Positions 53,730 to 62,947 of a stretch of 64,000 nt of DNA are shown piece by piece. The position numbers were made by a program, and so were the translations under genes. Source of the stretch: Streptomyces sp. ISL-96. Lineage in GTDB: Bacteria > Actinomycetota > Actinomycetes > Streptomycetales > Streptomycetaceae. Position 1 is the first letter of the stretch. Each line of letters starts with the position of its first letter. The notes beneath the pieces are model-generated. The model was given only the letters and a program-made list of their open reading frames with translations, was not told where the DNA came from and ran no database searches. Where the stretch lies: positions 37,728-101,727 of the forward strand of contig NZ_JAGGPA010000010.1 in the NCBI RefSeq assembly GCF_018614035.1, written 5' to 3'.

Positions 53730-55019
53730 TCAGAACCGCGCGTGAGCCGTGATGTCCGCGTCGAACTGGTCGATCATCGCGGGCGTCACCGTCGGCCGGC
53801 ACTGCGCGATGGCCGCCAGGTAGTCGTCCGTACTCGCGCCGAGCGCGCGCGGATCGCCCGTACCGGCTCCGATCTCCTCCAGGTCGCGCTCGAACGCGCC
53901 CTGCGCGGCGATACGGGCCGCATGCTCGATGTCGGCGGGCGTGAACAGCTCGCTCGCCTCCACCAGCCGCGCCACGTCCACATCCGCCCGGCCGTCCGTG
54001 TAACGGGCCCAGATCGCCGCCCGCGCCGCAGTGTCCGGCGTACCGATCGGGATCAGGTAGTCGAACCTGCCGGGCCGCAGGAACGCCGGGTCCAGCGACC
54101 GGATGGAGTTGGTGGCGCACACCAGCAGCCGCTCGTCGCCCTCCCGGAAGCCCGGTATGAGCTTGAGCAGCTCATTGGTCACGCCGTGCATGCCGCCGGG
54201 CTGCGCGGGCTCGGTCCGTACGGGCGCGATCTCCTCCACCTCGTCGATGAAGACGAGCACCCGCTCAAGCTCGGCGATACGGGCGAACGCGTCGCGCAGC
54301 GCCGCAGCCAGGTTGCCCTCGTCGGCCAGCCGCGACGGCAGCAGCTCTACGAACGGCCAGCCAAGCTTGGAAGCGATGCCGCGCGCGAACGTCGTTTTGC
54401 CGGTCCCGGGAGGCCCGAAGAGCGCGACTGCGCGCGGCGGCCGGACCCCGTGCCGGGCGGCTCGCTCCGGCTGTGCGAGCGGAAGTACGACGCGCCGCTC
54501 GATCAGGTCCTTCTCCGCCTCCATGCCGGCCACCTTGGCCCAGAGATCGCTGGGCAGGAAGCGCCCGCCGAGGTCCTCAAGGAGGCTGGCGGACGGCCCG
54601 TGGAGCGGCTCGACCTTCTCGAAGTACGCGACTGCGGGCTGGCGCGTGTACCCCGCGTTGAGCAGCCCCTCGCCGAGCAGATCCTCTTCGGGCAGTACGT
54701 ACGCGATACGCCCCACGCGGGCGGCGACGAGCCGCCGCTCCAGCTCCACCAGGAGCGCGCTGGCCAGGCCCCGGCCGCGCCACGCCGAGGAGATCGCGAT
54801 GCGCATCACCCAGGCACGCTCGCCGGCGACGCACGCGAGCGCCGCGCCGATGGGAACGCCCTGGTGCACGGCGACGACGGCGGGCTGCCGTGAGGTGAGC
54901 GCACCGATGCACTCGGCGAGCGAGAAGACGGACTCCTGCCCGAGCTCGGCCGTGGTGTCGATCAGGTGGACCACTGCCGCGAGATCGCTCTCGCGGTAGT
55001 CGTGGATGAGCCAGTTCAC
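53730..55019 (-). CDS. GNAT acetyltransferase fused to an AAA+ ATPase
   Basis: 429 residues from GTG 55019, with GAGGGGCGG ahead. The N-terminal 150 residues are a GNAT domain, with acetyl-CoA loop VMRIAISSAWRGRGLASALL (about residues 70-89). After a linker comes an AAA domain: Walker A ALFGPPGTGKTTFARGIASK (about 198-217), Walker B VLVFIDEVEEIAP, sensor 1 LLVCATNSIRSLD, arginine finger PGRFDYLIPIGTPD, and a helical lid. Both halves keep their key residues. AAA proteins of this shape remodel proteins; the acetyltransferase may modify the same client. No operon partner gives a clue. Confidence 0.9.
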   Translation of the reverse strand: MNWLIHDYRESDLAAVVHLIDTTAELGQESVFSLAECIGALTSRQPAVVAVHQGVPIGAALACVAGERAWVMRIAISSAWRGRGLASALLVELERRLVAARVGRIAYVLPEEDLLGEGLLNAGYTRQPAVAYFEKVEPLHGPSASLLEDLGGRFLPSDLWAKVAGMEAEKDLIERRVVLPLAQPERAARHGVRPPRAVALFGPPGTGKTTFARGIASKLGWPFVELLPSRLADEGNLAAALRDAFARIAELERVLVFIDEVEEIAPVRTEPAQPGGMHGVTNELLKLIPGFREGDERLLVCATNSIRSLDPAFLRPGRFDYLIPIGTPDTAARAAIWARYTDGRADVDVARLVEASELFTPADIEHAARIAAQGAFERDLEEIGAGTGDPRALGASTDDYLAAIAQCRPTVTPAMIDQFDADITAHARF

Positions 55020-55198
55020 CGATACCGCCCCTCGTAGGTGCTGGTGCTGTTCCGGTGAGGCTAGGGGCGACGGTGCGGCGGGTCCTGCGCCACTGTGCAC
55101 AATCGGGGGCGGGAAGTCGGACGATCCGTATGTAGCCAGGACGCACCGATGGCCCCCCGCCGCTTTCGCGGGACGGAAGGCCATCGGCTCGTGTACGA

Positions 55199-55396
55199 CT
55201 ACTCAGGCGGGTACCCCTGCTGGCCGCCGCCGCTCATCTTGCCCTCCTGCTGGCTCTGCTCCCGCAGCCGGTCGGCCTTCTCCATCAGCTTCTGCCGTTC
55301 CTGCGGATCGGTTGCACGGTCCGCGGCCTCCCTCAGCTGGTCGGCCTTCTGGCGCATCTGCTCCACGCGGCCACGGGAATCGCCTGTAACGCTCAT
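55199..55396 (-). CDS. DUF6381-like small helical protein
   Basis: 65 residues from the ATG at 55396, with AAGGAG five bases upstream. Charged and helical (SRGRVEQMRQKADQLREAAD, ATDPQERQKLMEKADRLREQ), likely forming a helical hairpin or coiled coil, with a Gly/Gln-rich tail GGGQQGYPPE. The family is small, soluble and of unknown function in Streptomyces. The intergenic sequence on either side shows no other gene. Confidence 0.8.
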   Translation of the reverse strand: MSVTGDSRGRVEQMRQKADQLREAADRATDPQERQKLMEKADRLREQSQQEGKMSGGGQQGYPPE

Positions 55397-55492
55397 CGTC
55401 ACTCCTTGACGGTAGGAAGAGCGGTCCCCTTCAGCGAACCAGGGCATCGTCACCGTCGCACGTCGAACGATTACACTGTGTTACGCCACCAC

Positions 55493-56536
55493 CTAAGGCC
55501 GCCGCCGCAGCAGCCGCTTGAGCCCGACGAACGCGGCGATCACACCGCCGAGCACAACGACGCCAAGAGTGACGTCGCCGCCACCAGCGCCGTCAGTGTC
55601 ACTGCCGCCACCGCCCTTTTCGCCGTCACCGGAACTCCCCGCTCCTGACGGCGACTTGGCCCCGGCCTCCCGCTTCTCCTCGACCTCAACCCGCTCGACG
55701 CCACTCCCGACGCCCTCCGAGCCGAACATCATGGCCGTCCCGTCGGCCGTGTACGTCACCGACTCGGCCTGTCCCTGGAACGGTGCGCGCACGCTCCGGT
55801 CGGCCCCGAGCCGCCCGCTGTCCTTCCAGTCGTACGCACGGGCGCTGAAGTAGGAGCGCAGCACCAGCTCCTTCCCGTCCGGCGAGAACGCCCCGTCCGT
55901 AACCCACGGCACCTTGCCCACCCGCCGGAAGACGTTCGTACCGCCGGCCGTCAGCCGGGCGGGGCCCTCGTACAACCCGCCGCCGTCCTCGTTCTTGCTG
56001 GCGATGTAGACGCGGCCGGTCTTGGGATGCACCATCAGCGCTTCGGCGTTGCGGGGCCCGTCGGCGTACTTGACGGTGAACTGGGTGGCGTCGACCGTCG
56101 CGTTGGTGAGCTGCTTGGGCTCGGGAAAGCGGTAGATCCACACGTGGTTCCAGCTGCCGTCGAGGTTGTCGCCGATGTCACCGACGTACACGTTCCCGTC
56201 GGGCCCGATGGAGATCGCTTCGACGTCGCGCGGCGCGCCGATCCCGCGCATGGTGAGGGTCGCGACCGTATCGCCGCTCTTGGAGTCGACGGCGTAGATG
56301 AACGCGCCGTCGTCGCTGTCGTTGTGCGTCCAGTAGATGCCGGGGTGGATGCGACTGGCGGCCAGGCCACTGGACTCGGTGATCCGTGGGTCCTTGATCG
56401 TGAAGCCGTCGTCGGCGGTGGCGGTGGCGGTGGCGATACCGGCCGACGCGAGGAGGAGAAGGCCAGCGGCGGCGCTGGGGGCGACAACGTACGAGAGCGG
56501 GCGGTACGAAAGCGGACGGTACGAGAGCGGACGCAT
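55493..56536 (-). CDS. Secreted, C-terminally anchored beta-propeller-like protein
   Basis: 347 residues. Signal peptide VVAPSAAAGLLLLASAGIAT (about residues 17-36), preceded by a repeat-made RPLSYRPLSYRPLSY stretch. The mature part resembles phytase- or SdiA-type propellers: ITESSGLAASRIHPGIYWTH, GIGAPRDVEAISIGPDGNVY, RNAEALMVHPKTGRVYIASK. A Ser/Gly-rich linker (GSSGDGEKGGGGSDTDGAGG) and a final membrane helix (LGVVVLGGVIAAFVGL with RRRP) follow, so it is held on the outer face of the membrane. The ligand is unknown. Divergent from the SGNH hydrolase gene. Confidence 0.85.
   Translation of the reverse strand: MRPLSYRPLSYRPLSYVVAPSAAAGLLLLASAGIATATATADDGFTIKDPRITESSGLAASRIHPGIYWTHNDSDDGAFIYAVDSKSGDTVATLTMRGIGAPRDVEAISIGPDGNVYVGDIGDNLDGSWNHVWIYRFPEPKQLTNATVDATQFTVKYADGPRNAEALMVHPKTGRVYIASKNEDGGGLYEGPARLTAGGTNVFRRVGKVPWVTDGAFSPDGKELVLRSYFSARAYDWKDSGRLGADRSVRAPFQGQAESVTYTADGTAMMFGSEGVGSGVERVEVEEKREAGAKSPSGAGSSGDGEKGGGGSDTDGAGGGDVTLGVVVLGGVIAAFVGLKRLLRRRP
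56489..56533. repeat. Three 15-bp tandem repeats at a gene start
   Basis: CGTCCGCTCTCGTAC-type units, one or two mismatches apart, encode RPLSY three times directly after the start codon of the 55493-56536 gene. Slippage would change the length of the signal peptide's N-region in steps of five residues without breaking the frame. Confidence 0.85.
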
Positions 56537-56595
56537 GGCCCCAAGTGTTCATCATCACGTCGCAGGCCACGGCGGTGATCCGGGATGATGGCGCA

Positions 56596-57309
56596 ATGCG
56601 CTTCCTGTTCGTCGGCGACTCCATGACCATCGGGCGCGCCGGCGACTTCACGTGGCGCTATCGCATGTGGCAGCACCTGGTGACGTCGTACGGCGGCCCC
56701 TTCCAGATCGTCGGCCCCCGCACCGAGCTGTACGACACTTTCGCGAACGCACCGCTGTCGTACGAGTACGCCGACCCGGCCTTTCCCGCGCACGCGCGCC
56801 GCCACCTGTCGGGGTGGGGGGAGGGCTGGCTGCACATGGCGCCGTTGATAGGGGAGACGGTCGCGTCGACGAAGGCGGACGTCCTGCTGGTCTCGCTCGG
56901 CCTGATAGACCTCGGCTTCTACACGGACGCGGCCCAGACCGCCGACAACGCGGAACGCTTCATAGCGGAGGCACGCGCGGCCAATCCGGGGGTGTGGATG
57001 GTGATCCACCCGGTGATTCCCAACGTCCGGGCGGAGTCGGACGCTCCGTTCGCGGCGGAGTGCGACCGCTTCAACGAGCTTCTGGCGAAGGCGGTAGCGA
57101 ATCTGGACGCGCCCGGCACGTCCCCGCTGCTGCTGGCGGCACCTCACGCGACGTACGACATCCACCAGGACACGTACGACGGCACGCACCCGGGCCCGAC
57201 GGGCGAACACAAACTGGCGGCGGCTTTCGCGGAGGCGATGTACGAGGGGTGGGGCGTGGGAGGGCGGTACGCCTGCGCGTCGCCGGCTGTTTTGTTCAGC
57301 GGGGCGTAG
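56596..57309 (+). CDS. SGNH/GDSL hydrolase
   Basis: 237 residues from the ATG at 56596. Block I FVGDSMTIGRAGDFTWRYRM (Ser about residue 9), block III-like LLVSLGLIDLGFY, where Leu-Ile-Asp replaces the usual GxND, and block V DGTHPGPTGEHKLAAAFAEA with the Asp-x-x-His pair (about 195-198). It is a cytoplasmic esterase or lipase of the SGNH fold; no signal peptide. Divergent from the propeller protein with a 59-base gap. The inverted repeat at 57398 begins some 90 bases after its end. Confidence 0.88.
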   Translation: MRFLFVGDSMTIGRAGDFTWRYRMWQHLVTSYGGPFQIVGPRTELYDTFANAPLSYEYADPAFPAHARRHLSGWGEGWLHMAPLIGETVASTKADVLLVSLGLIDLGFYTDAAQTADNAERFIAEARAANPGVWMVIHPVIPNVRAESDAPFAAECDRFNELLAKAVANLDAPGTSPLLLAAPHATYDIHQDTYDGTHPGPTGEHKLAAAFAEAMYEGWGVGGRYACASPAVLFSGA

Positions 57310-57397
57310 CGCGGGTCACCTTGCGCATCCGGGCGCTTCGATCGCTTCCGCTGGTGGGGCCGCCCCCGGGGCGGGCCCGGCGCAAGGCCCGTCCGCT

Positions 57398-57500
57398 GGT
57401 GCGGCATCCCCATTCCGGACGCACACGCGCACCCCGCTGAGTGGGCAGCCGGCCATCCGTTTCGACCTCAAGCACGTTGCTGATGTGGGTGGGTGGAGGG
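57398..57500. repeat. Left arm of a long inverted repeat
   Basis: 103 bases whose reverse complement is found at the right end of the window in two pieces: 57398-57468 matches 63709-63779 (71 bp, no mismatch seen) and 57465-57500 matches 63583-63618 (36 bp, no mismatch seen). On the minus strand this arm reads openly as THISNVLEV and ETDGRLPTQRGARVRPEWGC. It marks the left edge of the accessory patch; a transposable-element or recombination remnant is likely. Confidence 0.88.
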
Positions 57501-57624
57501 GCAACGAAGACGGTCACCCAGCGAGCCATGCGGGTCGAAACGCTCCCATGACGGCCGGAAGCGAAACGGCTGAGACGGATGGGACTGAAGGGGCGTTCGG
57601 ATTCATCAAGTGCTGGGTTAGTTA

Positions 57625-57657
57625 GGGCCTGTCCGACGGCTCTTGCCGGACAGGCCC
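57625..57657 (-). terminator. Terminator hairpin of the DUF1062 gene
   Basis: GGGCCTGTCCG and CGGACAGGCCC form an 11-bp perfect stem with an 11-base loop, 18 bases beyond the stop of the leftward DUF1062 gene. Confidence 0.75.
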
Positions 57658-57674
57658 CTGGTCCCGAGGAGGGC

Positions 57675-58223
57675 TCAGCGCTTGAGCGTGAAGGTGAAGT
57701 CGCCGGAGAGCTTGCCGCTCAGCCGGACTGCCGACACGAGTTTCCCCTCCCTGATCAGTCTCTCGACCTCGGCCCGCGAAAGACCGCAACCTTCAGCGAT
57801 CAGTCGCACCGGACGGACAGGGATCCGCGCCGCAAAGCGGACCGAGACGTCGATCACCTCGCGGTCCAGTTGATCCGATCCACTGGTGTCGAGGCGCCAG
57901 GCGTTGTCCCAGTCGAGGGCGATGCGATTACGGCGCTGCACGACCGGATCCTGGAGCAGCTGAGCTGTCAGGCCAGGGTCGTTGTCATGCAGCCGGTCCA
58001 GCAGCTCAGGCCGTACGGAGCGCACGTTCATCCGCTCCAGGACCGTGAGCTTCGCCGTGTCCCCGCAAGCGGTACAGAGCACGAGGAGCCAGGCGTCGAG
58101 GAGCTTGTGGTTTGCGTTGACGCGAAATTTACCGTTCGCCCGGAAGCGCTCGGACGCGCACGCGTGGCAACGGCGGAGAACGGTCGGCAGGCAGGTGGGC
58201 ATGACCACCCAGTTGTCGAGCAC
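57675..58223 (-). CDS. DUF1062 protein
   Basis: 182 residues from GTG 58223 with a weak ribosome site. The DUF1062 pattern is clear: TVLRRCHACASERFRANGKF (about residues 14-33), RVNANHKLLDAWLLVLCTAC (about 34-53), then WRLDTSGSDQLDREVIDVSV and a C-terminal S4-like part GLSRAEVERLIREGKLVSAV. The paired C-x2-C motifs suggest a zinc site. Function unknown. It lies inside the inverted-repeat-bounded accessory patch. Confidence 0.88.
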   Translation of the reverse strand: MLDNWVVMPTCLPTVLRRCHACASERFRANGKFRVNANHKLLDAWLLVLCTACGDTAKLTVLERMNVRSVRPELLDRLHDNDPGLTAQLLQDPVVQRRNRIALDWDNAWRLDTSGSDQLDREVIDVSVRFAARIPVRPVRLIAEGCGLSRAEVERLIREGKLVSAVRLSGKLSGDFTFTLKR

Positions 58224-58409
58224 AGAAGTACACCGGTTTCAGTGAGAAGTCCGCAGCAAAAAGGAGCGCGGCGCACATGCGCGACGCGCGACACATCAGC
58301 TCTCGGGAGGTCTCACAGGGTGTACAACGGCACGTCCTTGCCTAGACGACTTGGTTCGGCAGCACGGTAGCGGCGCACAGCGGCGCTGCTCCACTGGTTT
58401 TCGAGCGCC

Positions 58410-58480
58410 TCACCGCCAGGTTCTGTCCGTGGCGACGGCCCGGAAGTTCTTGAGCCTGTTGATCCGGCGGGCCGACCGCC
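58410..58480 (-). pseudogene. C-terminal scrap of an IS5-type transposase
   Basis: Within the 399-base gap 58224-58622 the minus strand reads INRLKNFRAVATDRTWR and then stops, resembling the C-terminal RLKNFRAVATRxD segment of IS5-group transposases. Upstream on that strand the frame gives RRSARR and no further transposase sequence. No other gene in the gap is supported. Confidence 0.4.
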
Positions 58481-58622
58481 TTTTGCAGCGGGCGGCGCCC
58501 ACGAGGAGCAGACAACTCGCCGTAGCCAGTCGGCGGATGGCGGTCCTCACTTCGCGGTCACCGCCACCGTATGGGCACGGATGCTCCATCTCTACGCGGG
58601 CTCGTACTCACTGCTCCGTGGT

Positions 58623-59285
58623 CTAACTCCCGGCCGTGGCGGCCGTTACCACGGTGACCGCGACCATCGCCGCCTGCATGTCGCGGATGGCAGCGCGGAC
58701 GCTCTCGGCCGCCCACTGCCCGGTGGCCACTTCCGCCATCCGCGTGGTGACCTGCTTGCGCGGGCTGTCGGGAAAGGCCAGGCGGTGCAGCTTGGCGGAG
58801 TGAATCAGCGCGATCAGGCCCGCTGTCCGTGTGTCGGGCTCGGCGCCGCCCAGTACGACGGCGCGAAGCCGTTCCCGCAACTCAGCCTCGACGGCGCCGT
58901 CGGCCTCGGGGTAGCGGCGTATCGGGAACACGCCGAGTGCCTTGTGCTTCTCCTCCACGACCACTCCGCGCTTGCACAAGCTCTCCAGAGCCGCACCGAC
59001 GGCCTTGCTCTGGTCCTTCGTCAGCCACTCCGTCACCCGTCGCTTCTTGCGACCGCGCAGCCAGGCCTCGATCAGTGCCGTCCGGCTGTCGAGCAGTTGG
59101 TCCCCGGTCGGCGTCGTGTCAGTCAGTTCCAGGTACTTGTCTGCAACGGACACCCGTCCGGCCAGGACTAGTTCGAGCAGGATCCCTCCCGACACTGCCC
59201 ACCCAGCGGCTTGCCGCTGCTTCGCCGACCCGGACTCATCGTCCAGAGACAGCAGCATGATTTCCTCGGCCAGTGTGATCGCCAT
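58623..59285 (-). CDS. GPP34 (GOLPH3/Vps74-like) protein
   Basis: 220 residues from the ATG at 59285. All family landmarks are visible: ITLAEEIMLLSLDDESGSAK (about residues 3-22), GGILLELVLAGRVSVADKYL, WLTKDQSKAVGAALESLCKR with GVVVEEKH, and the C-terminal RVTTRMAEVATGQWAAESVR-type helix (here KQVTTRMAEVATGQWAAESV). Eukaryotic relatives bind phosphatidylinositol 4-phosphate; bacterial ones are thought to be peripheral membrane or lipid-associated proteins of unknown role, present in many copies in Streptomyces. Confidence 0.93.
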   Translation of the reverse strand: MAITLAEEIMLLSLDDESGSAKQRQAAGWAVSGGILLELVLAGRVSVADKYLELTDTTPTGDQLLDSRTALIEAWLRGRKKRRVTEWLTKDQSKAVGAALESLCKRGVVVEEKHKALGVFPIRRYPEADGAVEAELRERLRAVVLGGAEPDTRTAGLIALIHSAKLHRLAFPDSPRKQVTTRMAEVATGQWAAESVRAAIRDMQAAMVAVTVVTAATAGS

Positions 59286-59656
59286 AGCCCTACCCCCGTT
59301 TACGCTAAGTGATCGCTTTCTCATGAGTCAGACGCCCGGAACCGCTAAGGGGTTCCCCGTCAATTCCGGCACCTTCGCGGGCAACATCGTCGAGACCTGC
59401 AACGAGATACGCCCCTGGGGGCAAGGACGCATCTGCCTGCGGTGGTCCGAGCTGCGGATTCATGCAGTGCGTCGGGGCTTTTGTTCCTGCCTTGTGCAGT
59501 GTTACGGGGCGGGCCGGACGGAAATCCTCAGGGACTCGCGGCCACCTGTTCACGCCCGATGGCTGGTTCGGACTGGTGCCTGGTCATGGAGATGGCGGTC
59601 CCCTTCGCGGGATACGACATGGCGGAGTCAGGCCGCGTAGAGGTGGGCGCCAATCA
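59286..59656. other. Gene-poor 371-base stretch with coding relics
   Basis: No intact gene. Plus-strand frames give DWCLVMEMAVPFAGYDMAES and, after a frame change and a stop, ISGETPPADHLGETVLAVSE running into the transposase frame at 59660. This may be the decayed end of a gene into which the IS element inserted. I do not recognise it. Confidence 0.3.
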
Positions 59657-59823
59657 GCGGCGAGACCCCGCCCGCGGATCACCTCGGCGAGACGGTACTG
59701 GCAGTCAGCGAAGAGGGTGCCCCGAGCAGCGGGCGGATCGCACTGGAGATCACCTTCGACTCCGGCCGCGTCGCAGCCGTCCTGGATAGCCCCGTTCACC
59801 GGGTTGAGCCCCGCTGTTTCGGC

Positions 59824-60280
59824 ATGTTGTTGACACAGTTGCGGCACGAAGGAGCTGACGCGGTCCGCAGAGGCCGGCCGTGGAGCTTGCCGCTGGAGGA
59901 CCGGGTGCTGCTGGTCACGGCTTACTGGCGCACCAACTCGACGCTACGGCAGCTTGCACCACTGTTCGGCGTCTCAAAGTCCGCAGCCGACCGCATCATC
60001 CGCCACCTCGGCCCCCTGCTCGCGTCCACCAACCACCAGGTCGTCATCGACGCCGATACCCGGCGCGTCATCGTGGTCGGCCGACCGTTGCCCGGCAACC
60101 GCAACGACTGCAAGGCGTGGGCACTGTCCGGAGCCAAGGACGCCGTCGGCCGCACCACCGTGATCGCCGACGGCGGCTACCGGGGCACCGGCCTGGTCAT
60201 CCCGCACCGCCGCGAGCGCGGGCAGAGCGAACTGCCGGCTGGAAGGAAGAGCACAACACTTCTCACCGCCAGGTCCGCGG
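59824..60280 (+). mobile_element. Degenerate IS5-family transposase
   Basis: From ATG 59824 the product reads RRGRPWSLPLEDRVLLVTAY and WRTNSTLRQLAPLFGVSKSA with the HTH, then LGPLLA directly joined to STNHQVVIDADTRRVIVVGR. Relatives have about 38 residues in between, including the first catalytic Asp (VDGT), so the DDE site is broken. VIADGGYRGTGLVIPHRRER is intact. At about 60240 a missing base shifts the frame (WKEEHNTSHRQVR continues in another), and all similarity ends near 60280. An inactive remnant. A 58-bp piece of it recurs inverted at 63175-63232. Confidence 0.8.
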
Positions 60281-60362
60281 GGCGAGGACGGCCTCGTCCG
60301 GACGGGGGTCTCGGACACGCGGGGCGAACGGGAGCCGATGCCCGTCCCTCACGGAACCTGGA

Positions 60363-60398
60363 GAGGGCGGATGCGGGCTGCTGCTCGTATCCGCCCTC
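60363..60398. terminator. Hairpin downstream of the FG-GAP gene
   Basis: GAGGGCGGAT (60363-60372) and ATCCGCCCTC (60389-60398) form a 10-bp stem with a 16-base loop, about 100 bases beyond the stop of the leftward secreted-protein gene. Confidence 0.5.
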
Positions 60399-60499
60399 AC
60401 CGGCGCCTGGGCGCCAAGGACGGCCGCGTCGAAAGGACCGTCTGGGCGACCGTGCCGACGTCCCGTCAGAACAGGGTCACCGGATGGAGGCCCACGTCG

Positions 60500-62776
60500 T
60501 CAGAAAACCGAGTTGACGGGTGCCGAGTTCCCAAGCAGGTTGCCCGGGGCAGCGGGCTTGAACGGGGCCGCCGTGTTGCCGGTGCCCGCGTAGAACTTGG
60601 CGCCCGAGGTTCCGACCGCGTAGAGATCGGCCCGCCCGTCGCGGTCGGCGTCGCCGATGCCGACGAGGTGGGTGAAGACGCCCCAGCCCCCGCCGATCCT
60701 CGTGCGCGGTGCATAGGTGCCGTCGCCCCTGCCCTCGTACAGCCACAGGACACCGGCCTTGTCGCGGGCGACGAGGTCTCCGGCGGAGGTGCCGGTGATG
60801 TTGCCGGTGGCGGTGAGCTGGTTGTAGATCCCCCAGCCCCGGCCGATCTTCTTGCGGGGTGCGAACGGCGCGCTCGTGCTGCCCGTGCCCTTGTAGAACC
60901 ACACGTCGCCGGCGGCGTCGGTGGCGAGGAGATCGGACTTCCTGTCGCCGTTGAGGTCGCTGCCGCCGGTTATGTTGTTGTAGATCTGCCAGCCGCCGCC
61001 GATCTTCGTACGGCCGGCGAAGTTGCCGTTTCCGTTGCCCTGGTAGAGCCAGAGCACGCCGGCCTTGTCACGGGCGACAAGGTCGCCGGCCGGGCTGCCG
61101 GCGATGTTCCCGACGGCCTCCAGCTGGTTGTAGATCTGCCAGCCGCTGCCGACCTTCACCCGACCCGTCGAGTACGGCTGCGGCGCGGACGCCACCTTGG
61201 CCGAGTCGTCGCGCCACAGCACGCCCGCGGCGTCACGGGAGAGCAGGTCCGGTGTGCTGTTGTTCGTGTAGTCGTGCAGGCCGGTCGTACGGGTGACCTT
61301 GAAGGTGCCGGTCTGCGCGACGTCCGGACCGATGCCGTTGAGCGGGGAGGCGGTGAAGTCCCAGGCGTAGTCGCCGCTGGGCGCGAACTCCTTCATGCCT
61401 TCGGCGTTGGGGAGCATCCCGTCCCAGCGGAAGTCGACGGCTCCCTTGCCCTCGTAGGTGCCCGCCTTCGCGAAGTCGTACCGCACGCTGCGGCCCGTGC
61501 CGACATGACGCACCGTCACGGAGCCCTTGGCGTTGGCCCGGGAGAGCACCCAGCGGAGCAGGGCCTGACCGTTGTTCTTGTCGAGGTCGACGACCGGGGG
61601 AGTGGCCGCGGTGTGCAGCGTGAGCACGGTCGGCTCGCCGGTGCTCGCGATGAGCGTGGCGGTGGGCTTGCCGTCCGCCCCGAGTACGATCCGGTAGACC
61701 CCCTCGCCGTGGGCGACCGTACCGCCGCGTACCAGGAGCGCGCCGTCGGCCGTGGGGACGGTGGACGAGGCGTGGTCGAGGAGCTTGACCGTGGATTCGT
61801 CGACGAGGTTGACGGCACTGAGCGCGAAGCGTGGGGACGCTTCGGTCGCGGCCGCGCCGCCCGGAGCCGCGTACGTGACCCAGTCGCCCAGGACGCCGAT
61901 GTGCGGGCGGACGGAGTTGCCCAGGTCGGCCGCTTCCACGGCCGGCGTGCTCCCCGAACCGTCGCGGGTGGCGTACATGAGCTTGGCGTGCGCGGACGTC
62001 GGGGCGTCGACCCAGACCCAGCGGTCCCCGGAGAGGGCCGTGTCGGTGTCGTACGCGGACACGCCCACCTCGCGCTTCTCGACGACGGAGGCGGTGGCGA
62101 CGTCCACGACGGCGAGGTAGGAGCGGTCGGTGTCGGCATCCGCCGAGACGTACCGGACGAGCGCCGAGCTGTCCGACAGGGCCTCGACGCTCTGGACCCT
62201 CGAGTTCGGCGTGAGGCCGGTCACCTGCCGGTCGCTGCCCGCCTGGTTCCCCTCGCCGATCAGACGGAGCTGGCCCACCTTGTTCTGGCTGTCCCAGGAC
62301 GAGAAGACGAGAGTCCTGCCGACCACGCCCTTCCAGTAGAGCCGGGTGTCGGTCTGGTTGACGACCGCGGGGTCGCTGCCCGGCGATGACATGTCATGGA
62401 GCAGGTACCGGGTCGTGCCGTCCTCCTTGGCGACGACAGTGTCGGAACCGCCGCCGCGGTACCCGCTGTACCACTCCGGGAGGCCCGTGGTGGTGCCGTC
62501 GACGGTGCTGGTCCAGCGGTAGTACGTGTGGTCCCATCGGCGCTCCACCGACAGAAACCCGGTCGGGCCGACACTGAGGATCTGGTCGGTGCGGGGGATG
62601 GAGATGACGCCGTCGACGGTCGCCTGCGCGTCGGCGGGTCCGGCGTCCGCGGCGGCGGCAGCGGTGGGCGTCGCGGCGATCGCGGGCGCCGTCGCGAGGC
62701 TCGCACCGACGGTCACGGCCAGAACGGTGGTGACGGCCGCGACGAGCTGATGTCGAGCGGGACGAACATGGATCAA
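60500..62776 (-). CDS. Secreted FG-GAP/VCBS-repeat protein
   Basis: 758 residues. Signal peptide with HQLVAAVTTVLAVTVGASLA (about residues 8-27) and cleavage after APAIA. The middle 450 residues form a propeller-like and FlgD-like region (ADFRWDGMLP-type segment GAVDFRWDGMLPNAEGMKEF). The last 250 residues contain four to five FG-GAP units with Asp-rich calcium loops: NNSTPDLLSRDAAGVLW, SPAGDLVARDKAGVLWLYQG, LNGDRKSDLLATDAAGDVWF, TSAGDLVARDKAGVLWLYEG, ADRDGRADLYAVGTSG. Exported, calcium-stabilised, ligand unknown. It lies between inverted fragments of one transposase. Confidence 0.92.
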   Translation of the reverse strand: MIHVRPARHQLVAAVTTVLAVTVGASLATAPAIAATPTAAAAADAGPADAQATVDGVISIPRTDQILSVGPTGFLSVERRWDHTYYRWTSTVDGTTTGLPEWYSGYRGGGSDTVVAKEDGTTRYLLHDMSSPGSDPAVVNQTDTRLYWKGVVGRTLVFSSWDSQNKVGQLRLIGEGNQAGSDRQVTGLTPNSRVQSVEALSDSSALVRYVSADADTDRSYLAVVDVATASVVEKREVGVSAYDTDTALSGDRWVWVDAPTSAHAKLMYATRDGSGSTPAVEAADLGNSVRPHIGVLGDWVTYAAPGGAAATEASPRFALSAVNLVDESTVKLLDHASSTVPTADGALLVRGGTVAHGEGVYRIVLGADGKPTATLIASTGEPTVLTLHTAATPPVVDLDKNNGQALLRWVLSRANAKGSVTVRHVGTGRSVRYDFAKAGTYEGKGAVDFRWDGMLPNAEGMKEFAPSGDYAWDFTASPLNGIGPDVAQTGTFKVTRTTGLHDYTNNSTPDLLSRDAAGVLWRDDSAKVASAPQPYSTGRVKVGSGWQIYNQLEAVGNIAGSPAGDLVARDKAGVLWLYQGNGNGNFAGRTKIGGGWQIYNNITGGSDLNGDRKSDLLATDAAGDVWFYKGTGSTSAPFAPRKKIGRGWGIYNQLTATGNITGTSAGDLVARDKAGVLWLYEGRGDGTYAPRTRIGGGWGVFTHLVGIGDADRDGRADLYAVGTSGAKFYAGTGNTAAPFKPAAPGNLLGNSAPVNSVF

Positions 62777-62947
62777 AGCGGGTTCCTCTCAAGCGACCGG
62801 GCGCGCACCAGGGGCTGCGCGCCCGGTCACACTCTTGATCACATCAGAAGGTTGTGCTGGGTGGCGATGTCGTCAACCGACGGAGGTGTCCCTCAGGCGA
62901 AGTGGTCATACCGGCGCTTGGTGCCGTCGAAGTACACACCGACCTGC

